A stretch of 64,000 nt of DNA, from positions 5,477,001 through 5,541,000 of the forward strand of contig NZ_LT859959.1 in NCBI RefSeq assembly GCF_900176205.1, given 5' to 3'. The notes below the pieces were generated by a model that did not search any database, was not told the DNA's origin, and worked only from the letters and a program-made list of their open reading frames with translations. Shown piece after piece: positions 1-9,647 of the stretch. A program made the translations under genes and the position numbers. Position 1 is the first letter of the stretch. Each line of letters begins with the position of its first letter. The stretch is from Bradyrhizobium sp. ORS 285 (GTDB lineage: Bacteria; Pseudomonadota; Alphaproteobacteria; Rhizobiales; Xanthobacteraceae).

Positions 1-8
1 CGACGACG

Positions 9-1034
9 TCATGTCGGCGCCCCCGCCGGCGTGACGTCAGCAGGCTTGGCGCCCGCCAGCTTGGCCCCTGCGGGCTTGACGGATGAGCGGCGCGCGAGCG
101 CCATCAGACCTTGCTGCAGCGCAATGAAGACGAACAACAGAACCCCCGTGGCGATCTTGGTCCACCAGCTCGACAGCGTGCCGTCGAAGTTGATGTAGGT
201 CTGGATCATGCCCTGGATCAGGACGCCAAGGAAGGTGCCGATGACGGTGCCCTGCCCGCCGGTCAACAAGGTTCCGCCGATCACGACGGCCGCAATGGTA
301 TCGAGCTCGACACCGACGGCCGACAGCGAATAGCCGGCCGCGGTATAGAAGGAGAAGACGATGCCCGCGAGGCCCGCAAGCACGCTGGACAGCATATAGA
401 TGCGGATGGTCATCGGCCCGACCGGAATGCCCATCAGTGCGGTCGCCGCGCGGCTGCCGCCGAGGGCGTAGACGTTGGCGCCGAATCGCGTCAGGTGCAG
501 CAGCAGCGCGCATACGACGAGGATGACGAGCATCGCAATCGCGATCGCGGTGAGCCGGCCGCCGCCGGGCAGCCTGATCGCGAAATCCGAAACGGCACTG
601 TAGATCGGCGCAGTGATCGGAATTGACTCGGTCGAGAGCAGGAAGCTGACGCCGCGGGCCAGGAACATGCCGGCCAGCGTCACGATGAAGGGCGGCAGCT
701 CGAAGACATGGATGACGGTGCCCATCGCGGCGCCGAACAGCGCGCACAGCACCAGCACCATTGCGAAGGCGGCGAGCGGCGGAATGCCCCAGCGCTCGAT
801 CGCGAGCGCCGTGAACACGGTGGTGAAGCCGATCACCGAGCCCACCGAGAGATCGATGCCGCCGGAGATGATGACGAAGGTCATACCGGCCGCGACGATA
901 CCGAGGAAGGCGTTGTCGGTGAGCAGATTGGCGACCACGCGAGTCGAGGCGATGTTCGGGAATTGCAGCGCGCACAGCACAAAGCCGGCGACCAGCACGA
1001 AGGCTGTGATCGCAACCGAGGTCGAGGCCTTCAT
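9..1034 (-). CDS. yjfF: Sugar ABC transporter permease, YjfF-like
   Basis: This is an inner-membrane permease of the RbsC/BPD_transp_2 family, 341 aa, hydrophobic throughout with about 8-10 predicted helices. The family signature SGGIDLSVGSVIG lies near residue 60. It is the last gene of a four-gene operon in the order binding protein, ATPase, permease, permease. Its ATG overlaps the stop of the preceding permease (ATGA). Two different permeases beside a YtfQ-like binding protein match the E. coli ytfQRT-yjfF galactofuranose system, so it probably forms a heterodimeric channel with the neighbouring YtfT. The C-terminal 15-20 residues are a low-complexity Ala/Gly/Pro/Lys tail with repeated AGAKPA-type units, which looks lineage-specific. 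The substrate is inferred from the binding protein and could be another hexose or aldose. Confidence 0.85.
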   Translation of the reverse strand: MKASTSVAITAFVLVAGFVLCALQFPNIASTRVVANLLTDNAFLGIVAAGMTFVIISGGIDLSVGSVIGFTTVFTALAIERWGIPPLAAFAMVLVLCALFGAAMGTVIHVFELPPFIVTLAGMFLARGVSFLLSTESIPITAPIYSAVSDFAIRLPGGGRLTAIAIAMLVILVVCALLLHLTRFGANVYALGGSRAATALMGIPVGPMTIRIYMLSSVLAGLAGIVFSFYTAAGYSLSAVGVELDTIAAVVIGGTLLTGGQGTVIGTFLGVLIQGMIQTYINFDGTLSSWWTKIATGVLLFVFIALQQGLMALARRSSVKPAGAKLAGAKPADVTPAGAPT

Positions 1035-2019
1035 GGCTTGGTCCTCCGCCAGCGCGCGGTGAAGCGCGAGAGATCGCCGAGCCGCGGCGACTGCGCCAGC
1101 AGCACGGCCAGCACGACGACGGCCTTGACCAGCAGATTGAGCTCCGGTGGATAGCCCGAGAGGAGAATGCCGGTGTTCATGGCCTGGATGATCAGCGCGC
1201 CGGCCACCGCCAGAACGAGACTGAAGCGGCCGCCGAACAGCGACGTGCCGCCGATCACGACCGCGAGGATCGCATCAAGCTCAAGCCAGAGTCCCGCGTT
1301 GTTGGCATCGGCGCCCATGATGTCGGCCGCGGCGATGACGCCGGCGAGCGACGCGCACAGGCCGCACCAGACGTAGACCGAGAGGATCATCGCGCGGGTG
1401 CCGACGCCTGAGAGCTCACTGGCGCGGGCATTGCCGCCGGTCGCCTCGATCAGGAGCCCGAGCGCGCTGCCGCGCACGACCGTTGCCGTCACCAGCAGCA
1501 TGCCCAACGCGATCACGACCGGTGTCGGCAGGCCGAGCACGGCGCCGTTGCCCATCCACACGAGATCCGGCGAGGTGAACGTGACGATGCGGCCCTCGGT
1601 GATGAGCTGCGCAATGCCGCGACCCGCGACCATCAGAATGAGCGTGGCGACGATCGGCTGGATGCGCAGCACGGCGACGAGAATGCCGTTCCACAGCCCG
1701 CAGGCAAGGCCGACGGCGAGCGCCGACGCGAGCACGACCGGCAGTGAATGCGTATCGGCGAGGCTCGCCGCGGTGGCACCCGCGATCGCCATGACGGCGC
1801 CGACCGAGAGATCGATGCCGCCGGTCGCGATCACCAGCACCATGCCGAGCGACAGCAGCGCCACCGGCGTGCCGCGATTGAGCACGTCGATGACGCTGCC
1901 GAACAGGCGGCCATCCTGCAGATGCAGGTTGAAGAACTGCGGCGACACCAGGCGGTCGATCATCAGGATGATGATCAGCGCCAAGGCCTGGGCCATGCCG
2001 CGGCGGGGAATGCGGAGCG

Positions 2020-2023
<4 letters not shown>
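1031..2023 (-). CDS. ytfT: Sugar ABC transporter permease, YtfT-like
   Basis: RbsC-family permease of 330 aa. The ATGGIDLSVGAVMAIAG segment near residue 70 is the conserved motif shared with YjfF, and the rest is a series of hydrophobic helices. It starts with an ATGA overlap on the upstream ATPase and ends in an ATGA overlap with the next permease, so translation is probably coupled. With the 516-aa ATPase and the YtfQ-like binding protein it would make a complete importer in the cytoplasmic membrane. The assignment to the galactofuranose-type subfamily comes from the gene order and the binding protein. The permease alone would only support a ribose/galactose-type call. Confidence 0.85.
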
Positions 2024-3570
<1,547 letters not shown>

Positions 3571-3793
3571 GACGAACTACACGGACTACTTGGCCAACGG
3601 TCCGGCGTCCGCGACACGCGCGGACGCCAGGGAGCTATCTCCGTCGTCCCGGCGAAAGCCGGGACCCATACCGCGGAAGGGTCGATTGAGGCACTTGGCC
3701 AATACCGCGAACCTCATCAAAGCCGGTGGTTATGGGTCCTGGCTCCAGGTGCGCAATTGCGCACCAGGCCAGGACGACGGCGGGATCCTGGAC
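3571..3793. repeat. Intercistronic hairpin repeats between ytfQ and ytfR
   Basis: This non-coding gap inside the transporter operon holds three inverted structures. The first is a 10-bp stem with a 5-base loop at 3604-3628 (GGCGTCCGCG pairing with CGCGGACGCC). The second is a GTCCCGGCGAAAGCCGGGAC hairpin near 3646-3666. The third is a perfect 18-base palindrome at 3748-3765. The ...GGGACCCATA and GGTTATGGGTCC segments recur at 32.3 and 38.7 kb, so part of it belongs to a dispersed repeat family. Confidence 0.7.
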
Positions 3794-4759
3794 TCAGTAG
3801 CCCAGGCCCTTCTTGCTGTCGTAGACCTTCATCGGCTCGTCAGCCGACGTGTAGAGCTTCGACTCGGTCTGGATCCACTTCGGCGGGACCGTACCCTTCT
3901 CCTTGAAGGCAACGATGGCGTCGAAGGCCGGGCCGGCCATGTTCGGCGTCAACTCGACGGTCGCATTGGCTTCGCCCGCGGCAATCGCCTTGAAGATGTC
4001 CGGAACCGCGTCGATCGAGACGGTCAGGATGTCCTTGCCCGGCTTGAGGCCGGCTTCCTTCATCGCCTGGATCGCGCCGACCATCATGTCGTCGTTATGG
4101 GCATAGACGGCGCAGATCGACTTGCCGCCGTTCTCCGCCTTGATGAAGCTCTCCATCACTTCCTTGCCCTTGGCGCGGGTGAAGTCGCCGGTCTGGCTGC
4201 GCACGACCTTCAGATTGGCGTTCTTGGCGACGACGGAGTCGAAGCCCTTCTTGCGGTTGGTGGCGACGCTGGCGCCAACCGTGCCCTGCAACTCGACGAC
4301 GTTGCAGTCCTTGCCGGCCACGGTCTTGGCGAGCCACTCGCCGGCGACCGCGCCTTCATGCACGCTGTCGGAGGTGACGGCGGTCAGATAGAGGTCCTTG
4401 CCGGAGGGATCGATGTCGCGGTCGAGCAGCACGACCGGGATCTTGGCTTCCTTGGCTTCCTTCAGCACGGCGTCCCAGCCCGAGGCCACGACCGGCGCGA
4501 GGAAGATGGCGTCCACACCCTGCGCGATGAAGGAGCGGATCGCCTTGATCTGGTTTTCCTGCTTCTGCTGGGCGTCGGCGATCTTCAGGTTGATCTTGCG
4601 CTTGGTCGCTTCCGACTTCGAGACCGAGGTCTCGGCGGCGCGCCAGCCGGACTCGGATCCGATCTGCGAAAAGCCGACGGTCAGCTCAGCGGCGCTGGCG
4701 GAGGTCGCAAGCAGCAGGGCGGCCGTTGCCGAGGCCGCAAAAAGGGCTTTCAAATTCAT
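3794..4759 (-). CDS. ytfQ: Periplasmic sugar-binding protein, YtfQ-like
   Basis: Type I periplasmic binding protein, 321 aa, with a signal peptide (MNLKALFAASATAALLLATS, cleavage after SASA near residue 23). The mature part begins ELTVGFSQIGSESGWR and continues with QQKQENQIKAIRSFIAQGVDA, VELQGTVGASVA and KGKEVMESFIKAE. From memory these stretches agree closely with E. coli YtfQ, the galactofuranose-binding protein, far beyond general family similarity. It captures the sugar in the periplasm for the YtfR/YtfT/YjfF importer. It is the first gene of the operon, with a GGGAG Shine-Dalgarno about 10 bases before the ATG. The neighbouring KDPG-pathway genes suggest the sugar enters that route, but this is inference. 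Confidence 0.9.
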   Translation of the reverse strand: MNLKALFAASATAALLLATSASAAELTVGFSQIGSESGWRAAETSVSKSEATKRKINLKIADAQQKQENQIKAIRSFIAQGVDAIFLAPVVASGWDAVLKEAKEAKIPVVLLDRDIDPSGKDLYLTAVTSDSVHEGAVAGEWLAKTVAGKDCNVVELQGTVGASVATNRKKGFDSVVAKNANLKVVRSQTGDFTRAKGKEVMESFIKAENGGKSICAVYAHNDDMMVGAIQAMKEAGLKPGKDILTVSIDAVPDIFKAIAAGEANATVELTPNMAGPAFDAIVAFKEKGTVPPKWIQTESKLYTSADEPMKVYDSKKGLGY

Positions 4760-4880
4760 CAGGCGTTCTCTCCCACAAGAGTATCTGTTGTAGATGCGGC
4801 GCCGCTTGATAGCGGTGTCTTCGCACCGTTCGCGCCAGCCGCCAGGCTGACGGGGCCGTTATTCCACGGAACCTCCGGCC

Positions 4881-4902
4881 TGACTAGTCATATTATTTGA
4901 CT
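4881..4902. promoter_or_regulatory. Putative operator upstream of ytfQ
   Basis: The sequence TGACTAGTCA (4881-4890) is a perfect palindrome, and a further TGACT follows at 4898-4902, so AGTCA-N7-TGACT is a second inverted repeat. It lies about 125 bases before the ytfQ start in an A/T-rich stretch of an otherwise GC-rich gap (4760-5004). It is a candidate binding site for a local repressor; no regulator gene is adjacent to the transporter. Confidence 0.4.
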
Positions 4903-5004
4903 GTAATACTTTTTGAGGGATCTTTGCACAGCCCGCGCGGATGCGCAGCGGAGCACTTCCGGAAATCGGCAGCAGATCAAACTGCAATCAGAGGTAAAAG
5001 AGGC

Positions 5005-5649
5005 TTAACGCAGCGTCGTCGCGTCGCGCGCGCGCTGCTCGATGGCGGCCCAGGCCGCCGCCTTGATGTCCGCCGCCGGCGCGATCCAGGAGCCACCGAT
5101 CGCAACGACCTTCTTGTGCGCGAGCCACTGCGCGGCGTTGCCGGCATTGATGCCGCCGGTCGGACAGAAGCGTACGTTCGGGAACGGCCCCGCCAATGCG
5201 TCGAGCGCGGCGAGCCCGCCGGCCGGCACCGCGGGGAAGAACTTCACGAACTCATAGCCGCGCGTGACGCAGGCAATCAGGTCCGACGGCGTCTGGATGC
5301 CCGGCGCGAACGGCAGTTCGCCGGCGTTGGCGGCGTCGAGCAATCCAATCGACATCCCCGGACTGATCGCAAACGCAGCGCCGAGATTGGCGGCGCGCTC
5401 GTAATCCGCCGGCGTCAGCACGGTGCCGATGCCGACGACCGCGTCGGGCACCTCGTTGATGATCGCGCGCGCCGCGTCGAGTCCGGCCTGCGTGCGCAAG
5501 GTGATCTCGATGACGCGAAGACCACCCGCGACGAGCGCGCGCGCGAGCGGCACGGCCTGCGCGGCGTCGTCGATCGTGATCACCGGAATCACCGGCGCGA
5601 GCGCAAACACTGCATCGAGCTTCGCGCGCTTGTCCGAACTGCTCATCAT
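5005..5649 (-). CDS. eda: 2-keto-3-deoxy-6-phosphogluconate aldolase
   Basis: Class I aldolase of 214 aa, the usual length, which splits KDPG into pyruvate and glyceraldehyde-3-phosphate in the cytoplasm. The Schiff-base lysine is K136 in EFVKFFPA. E48 (in VIEITLRT) and R52 match the catalytic and phosphate-binding residues of E. coli Eda (E45, R49, K133). It overlaps the upstream kdgK by ATGA. It is the last step of the hexuronate route encoded by uxuA and kdgK just upstream. Two consecutive ATG codons are available; the first gives the overlap. The family also cleaves 2-keto-4-hydroxyglutarate. Confidence 0.92.
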   Translation of the reverse strand: MMSSSDKRAKLDAVFALAPVIPVITIDDAAQAVPLARALVAGGLRVIEITLRTQAGLDAARAIINEVPDAVVGIGTVLTPADYERAANLGAAFAISPGMSIGLLDAANAGELPFAPGIQTPSDLIACVTRGYEFVKFFPAVPAGGLAALDALAGPFPNVRFCPTGGINAGNAAQWLAHKKVVAIGGSWIAPAADIKAAAWAAIEQRARDATTLR

Positions 5650-6572
5650 GCCTCGCTCAGTGCCAGAATGTCCCGCGGCATCGCGGTGGCCGGGATCACC
5701 GCGCCGGGCGCCATGATCACGGCGCCGGCCAGCCGATGCCCTGCCAGCGCCGCCTTGCGCGGCGGCATGCCCTTGATGCGCGCGGCCAGATAGCCCGCGT
5801 TGAAGGAGTCGCCGGCTGCCGTGGTGTCGATCGGCTGCAGCACGGCGGGCGGCGCGATGTCGACCAGCACGCCATCGGCATGGATCAGACAGCCGCGCGG
5901 CCCGCGCTTGACCACGACCTCACCCACGCCCGCTTCCTTGAAGCGGCGCAGACAGACGGAGGCATCGGCGTCACCAAACAGCATCTGCTCGTCCTCGAGC
6001 GTCGGCAGCGCGATGTCGACCAGCGGCAGGATCGCCCGGAACGCACGCTGCGCCACCTCGCGGCTGGCCCAGCCGCGCGGTCGGTAGTTGCCGTCGAACA
6101 CCACGCGCGCCCCGCGCTTGCGGGCGACCGTGAGCAGCTCACGCAGCTTGGCTTTGCCGGTCTCGCCATACAGCGACAAGCTGATGCCGGAGAGATAGAT
6201 CCAATCGAAGCGCGAGAGCCGGTCGAGCATGTCGCGATCGGCGCGGTCGAACAGCTCGCGCGCCGGCGCACGATCGCGCCAATACAGGAAGCTGCGCTCG
6301 CCCCGGGCGTCGCGCTCGATCATATAGAGGCCGGGCACGCGGCCCTCGACCTGCAGCACCTCGGAGGTGTCGATGCCCTCCGCCCGCCACGCCACCAACA
6401 TCATCGCGCTGAGCGGATCGTCGCCAAGGGCGGTCACGTAGGAGGTGGGCACGCCGAGCCGGGACAGATAGAGCGCCGTGTTGAGCGTGTCGCCGCCGAA
6501 GCCGCGCCTGAACAGGCTGCCGTCCTCCTGCGCGAACTCAACCATGCACTCTCCGATGCAGGCGACTCTCAT
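5646..6572 (-). CDS. kdgK: 2-keto-3-deoxygluconate kinase (PfkB family)
   Basis: Ribokinase/PfkB-family sugar kinase, about 308 aa, phosphorylating 2-keto-3-deoxygluconate to KDPG. The N-terminal strand VACIGECMVEF, the substrate loop GGDTLNTALYL, and the C-terminal anion-hole motif TTAAGDSFNAGYL with the catalytic Asp are present. I chose the ATG at 6572, which places MRVACIGE at the N-terminus as in relatives. A TTG at 6593 would add seven residues and overlap the upstream stop. It sits between the idnD-like dehydrogenase and eda in one transcription unit, linking the UxuA product to the Entner-Doudoroff aldolase. Confidence 0.88.
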   Translation of the reverse strand: MRVACIGECMVEFAQEDGSLFRRGFGGDTLNTALYLSRLGVPTSYVTALGDDPLSAMMLVAWRAEGIDTSEVLQVEGRVPGLYMIERDARGERSFLYWRDRAPARELFDRADRDMLDRLSRFDWIYLSGISLSLYGETGKAKLRELLTVARKRGARVVFDGNYRPRGWASREVAQRAFRAILPLVDIALPTLEDEQMLFGDADASVCLRRFKEAGVGEVVVKRGPRGCLIHADGVLVDIAPPAVLQPIDTTAAGDSFNAGYLAARIKGMPPRKAALAGHRLAGAVIMAPGAVIPATAMPRDILALSEA

Positions 6573-6589
6573 CGGCGTCAATCCCACGA

Positions 6590-7621
6590 TCAAAACGTCA
6601 AATGAACCTTCATCGCGCGGCTTCGATCGCTGGCGAGCTCGAAGGCGGAAATTGCCTCCTGGAACGGCAGCGTGGCTGAGATCAGCGGCTTTACGTCGAG
6701 CAGTCCCTCGCCCATCAGCCGCACCGCCAGATCGAATTCACGGTCGAACCGGAAGGTGCCGCGCAATTGCAGCTCCTTCGTGACCAGCGTGTTGAGCGGG
6801 AGGGTCATTTCGCCGCCGAGCCCGAGCTGCACGATGACCCCGCCCGCCCGCATGACATCGAGCGCCGCCCGCAGCGCGGCCTGGTTGCCGGAGGCCTCGA
6901 ACAGCACGTCGAACGTGCCCTTGCCCACGCGCCACGGATCGAGCGCGGCCGGCTCGGCCGCGACGTTGACGGCATGGCTGGCGCCGAGTTTGCGGGCGAC
7001 CGCGAGCGGCGCCTCGGCGACGTCGGTCGCAACGATCTCGGCCGCGCCGCCATAGCGCGCGACCAGGATCGACAGCGCGCCGATCGGGCCGCAGCCGGTC
7101 ACCAGCACGCGCTTGCCGAGCAGCGAGCCGGCCTGATGCGCGGCATGCAGGCACACCGACAGCGGCTCGGCCATCGCCGCCTCGCCGAGCGACAGCGATG
7201 GCGCGATCGGCACGGCCTGGGACGCATCGACGGTGACGAACTCGCGGAAACCGCCCTGCACGTGCGGATCGCGCATCGCGCTGCCCATGAAGCGCATGTC
7301 CAGGCACTGGTTGCGCAGCCCTTCGCGACAATAGGCGCAGTGGCCGCAAGGCAGGCTCGGGTTGACGGCAACGCGCGTGCCTTCGGAGAGGCCGGTCACA
7401 CCGGCGCCGACGGCCGCGATGACGCCGGCAATCTCGTGGCCCAGCGCCATCGGCTGCTTGATCCGCACCGTGCCGAAACCGCCATGATGATAGTAATGCA
7501 GATCCGAGCCGCAAATGCCGCCGGCCGCGATCTTGACCCGCACCTGCCCCGCCTCCGGCGCGGGATCCGGAAAGTTGTCGATGCGCAGGTCCTTGGGCGC
7601 GTGAATCACGACGGCACGCAT
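6590..7621 (-). CDS. L-idonate 5-dehydrogenase-like zinc alcohol dehydrogenase
   Basis: Medium-chain zinc dehydrogenase of 343 aa. The catalytic zinc ligands are C37 and H62-E63. The four structural-zinc cysteines are C92, C95, C98 and C106. The NAD(P) fold motif GCGPIGAL lies near residue 175. The segment GSDLHYYHHGGFGTVRIKQPMALGHE resembles IdnD, which interconverts L-idonate and 5-ketogluconate. It lies 52 bases downstream of uxuA and overlaps the region of the kdgK start. In this block it more probably oxidises an aldonate or hexuronate derivative feeding the UxuA/KdgK/Eda path. The exact polyol or sugar acid is not determined by the sequence. Confidence 0.75.
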   Translation of the reverse strand: MRAVVIHAPKDLRIDNFPDPAPEAGQVRVKIAAGGICGSDLHYYHHGGFGTVRIKQPMALGHEIAGVIAAVGAGVTGLSEGTRVAVNPSLPCGHCAYCREGLRNQCLDMRFMGSAMRDPHVQGGFREFVTVDASQAVPIAPSLSLGEAAMAEPLSVCLHAAHQAGSLLGKRVLVTGCGPIGALSILVARYGGAAEIVATDVAEAPLAVARKLGASHAVNVAAEPAALDPWRVGKGTFDVLFEASGNQAALRAALDVMRAGGVIVQLGLGGEMTLPLNTLVTKELQLRGTFRFDREFDLAVRLMGEGLLDVKPLISATLPFQEAISAFELASDRSRAMKVHLTF

Positions 7622-7673
7622 CGGCCGGGTCTACCTGTCTGGTCTTGTCCGTCGATCCTAGATCACGGCGCGG

Positions 7674-8879
7674 TCAGACCGGCAAGCGGTTGATGGCCGC
7701 AACCGCCGTCATCACGCCGCGGATCTCGGCGAGGCCCTTCAAGCGGCCGACCAGGGGATAGCCGGGATGGGTGCCGCGGCCGATATCGTCGGCCAGCTCA
7801 TGGCCGTGATCGGGCCGGAACGGGATGCGCCAGTCCGGCTCGCCCTCGGCTTTGCGGCGCGCCTGCTCCTTGAGCAGCGTTGTCACGACCTTAACCATGT
7901 CGACATCGCCGCGCAGATGCTCCGCCTCCATGAACGAGCCGTCGAGCATCTTCGTCACGTTGCGCAGGTGCACGAAGCGAATGTGTGGGGCGAAGCGCTC
8001 GGCCATGGCCGGCACGTTGTTCTGGCCGCCGGCGCCGAGCGCACCGGTGCAGAAGGTGATGCCGTTGGCCTTCGAGGAGGCCGCATCGACGATGAACTGA
8101 AGGTCGTCGGCCGACGACACCACGCGCGGCAGGCCGAACAGATCGCGCGGCGGATCGTCGGGATGCACGCACAGGCTGACGCCGCATTCCTCCGCCGTCG
8201 GCACCACCTCGCGCAGGAAGCGCGCATAGTTGGCGCGCAGCTCGGCATGGCCGATGCCGCGATATTTTTCCAGCATGCGGCGCAGGCCGGGCACGTCGTA
8301 ACGGTCATAGGCCCCAGGCAGTCCAGCCATGATGGTGGCGAGCAGACGGTCCTTGTCGGACTCGGAAGCCTGCGCCACCCAGGCCTTGGCACGGTCGAGC
8401 ACATCGGCGGAGAACTCCGCCTCCGCGCCTGGGCGCTGAAGGATGTAGCAGTCGAACGCCGCGAAGCGATCCATGTCGAAGCGCAGCGCGGTGGCGCCGC
8501 CCGGCAGGCGATGCGCAAGCTCGGTGCGGGTCCAGTCCAGCACCGCCATGAAATTGTAGCAGACGGTGGTGACGCCGCAGGCGGCGAGGTTGCGCAGCGA
8601 CTGCCGGTAGTTGTCGAACAGCTCGGTGAGATTCCCCTCGCCGAGCTTGATGGCTTCGGAGACGGGAAGGCTCTCGACCACGCTCCAGCGCAGCCGCAGC
8701 GACGAATCGCCCTCGATCAGACCGATGCGCTTGATGATCTCGTCGGTGCTCCACACCACGCCGTAGGGGATGTGATGCAGCGCCGTCACGATCCCGGTCG
8801 CGCCGGTCTGGCGCACCTGCGGCAGGGTGATGGGATCATCGGGTCCGAACCAGCGCCACGTCTGTTCCATGTCGTCCAC
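7674..8879 (-). CDS. uxuA: D-mannonate dehydratase
   Basis: Mannonate dehydratase of 401 aa, a TIM-barrel metalloenzyme converting D-mannonate to 2-keto-3-deoxygluconate (EC 4.2.1.8). Typical family stretches are visible: TWRWFGPDDPITLPQVRQTG at the N-terminus, LCVHPDDPPRDLFGLPRV in the middle with metal-binding His, and PFRPDHGHEL near the C-terminus. Length agrees with the family. It is followed by the dehydrogenase, kdgK and eda on the same strand, and the divergent group at 13.9 kb encodes the preceding step, reduction of fructuronate to mannonate. Regulation by the adjacent GntR/FCD protein, 24 bases upstream, is likely. Confidence 0.93.
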   Translation of the reverse strand: MDDMEQTWRWFGPDDPITLPQVRQTGATGIVTALHHIPYGVVWSTDEIIKRIGLIEGDSSLRLRWSVVESLPVSEAIKLGEGNLTELFDNYRQSLRNLAACGVTTVCYNFMAVLDWTRTELAHRLPGGATALRFDMDRFAAFDCYILQRPGAEAEFSADVLDRAKAWVAQASESDKDRLLATIMAGLPGAYDRYDVPGLRRMLEKYRGIGHAELRANYARFLREVVPTAEECGVSLCVHPDDPPRDLFGLPRVVSSADDLQFIVDAASSKANGITFCTGALGAGGQNNVPAMAERFAPHIRFVHLRNVTKMLDGSFMEAEHLRGDVDMVKVVTTLLKEQARRKAEGEPDWRIPFRPDHGHELADDIGRGTHPGYPLVGRLKGLAEIRGVMTAVAAINRLPV

Positions 8880-8903
8880 CTCTTCAACAATGAGTGCACG
8901 CGA

Positions 8904-9629
8904 TCAACGCCGCCGCCGGGCGCGGGTGCGCGGCTCCGCCTGCGCCATCTCTTCCTGACGCGCAAAGATGCCGTCGGCGCGGCGGAACACCTCGCGCAGA
9001 TGCCGCCGCATCGCCGCCACCGCCTGGGCCTCGTTGCACGCTGCGAGCCCGTCCAGGATCTCCTGATGCTGCGCGATCAGGAGCGGAATATGGCCGGCAT
9101 CCTCGATCAAGGTGAGATGACGGACGCGGTCGAAATGAATCTTGGTCTGCCGGATCACCTGCCAGACATGCGGATGCCGGCTGGTGCGGGCGATAGTCTG
9201 ATGGAACGCCTCGTCATGGACGTAGAACTCCGCCGGATCGGCCGCAGCCTTCTGTTTCTCGATCAGCTCGGTCAGCTCACGCAGCGAGGTCGCATCCATG
9301 TAGCGCACGGCTTCCGCAACCAGCGCGCATTCCAAATGCTCGCGAATGAACTGCGCCTCGCCGAAAGCCTCGCGCAACACCGGCGCCACGACGCTGCCGC
9401 TCTGCGGATAGATGCGCACGAGATCGACGTCGGCAAGCTTGATCAAGGCCTCGCGCACGGGGGTGCGGCTGACGCCGAGCCGCTCGCACAGGTCGAGCTC
9501 GGCCATCGGCGTGCCCGGCGGCAGCGCGCCGGAGACGATGTCCTCGAGCAGCCGCTCATAGACCTGGTCGGCGAGCCGCCGCCCGGCCTTGCCGTCCAAT
9601 CGCGTCAGCGGTGTCTGATCGTCATCCAT
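8904..9629 (-). CDS. GntR/FCD-family transcriptional regulator
   Basis: FadR-subfamily GntR regulator of 241 aa. The N-terminal winged helix-turn-helix contains LCERLGVSRTPVREALIKLADVDLV (about residues 45-72). An all-alpha FCD effector domain follows, with spaced His/Asp residues such as the HDEAFHQTIAR segment that normally bind a metal and a carboxylate ligand. It lies between the TRAP transporter and uxuA in the same orientation, with gaps below 30 bases. It probably represses the hexuronate operon and releases it when a sugar acid binds. Candidate operators are in the divergent promoter region at 12.74-12.82 kb. Confidence 0.88.
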   Translation of the reverse strand: MDDDQTPLTRLDGKAGRRLADQVYERLLEDIVSGALPPGTPMAELDLCERLGVSRTPVREALIKLADVDLVRIYPQSGSVVAPVLREAFGEAQFIREHLECALVAEAVRYMDATSLRELTELIEKQKAAADPAEFYVHDEAFHQTIARTSRHPHVWQVIRQTKIHFDRVRHLTLIEDAGHIPLLIAQHQEILDGLAACNEAQAVAAMRRHLREVFRRADGIFARQEEMAQAEPRTRARRRR

Positions 9630-9647
9630 GGCGGCAGTCTATCCGAT

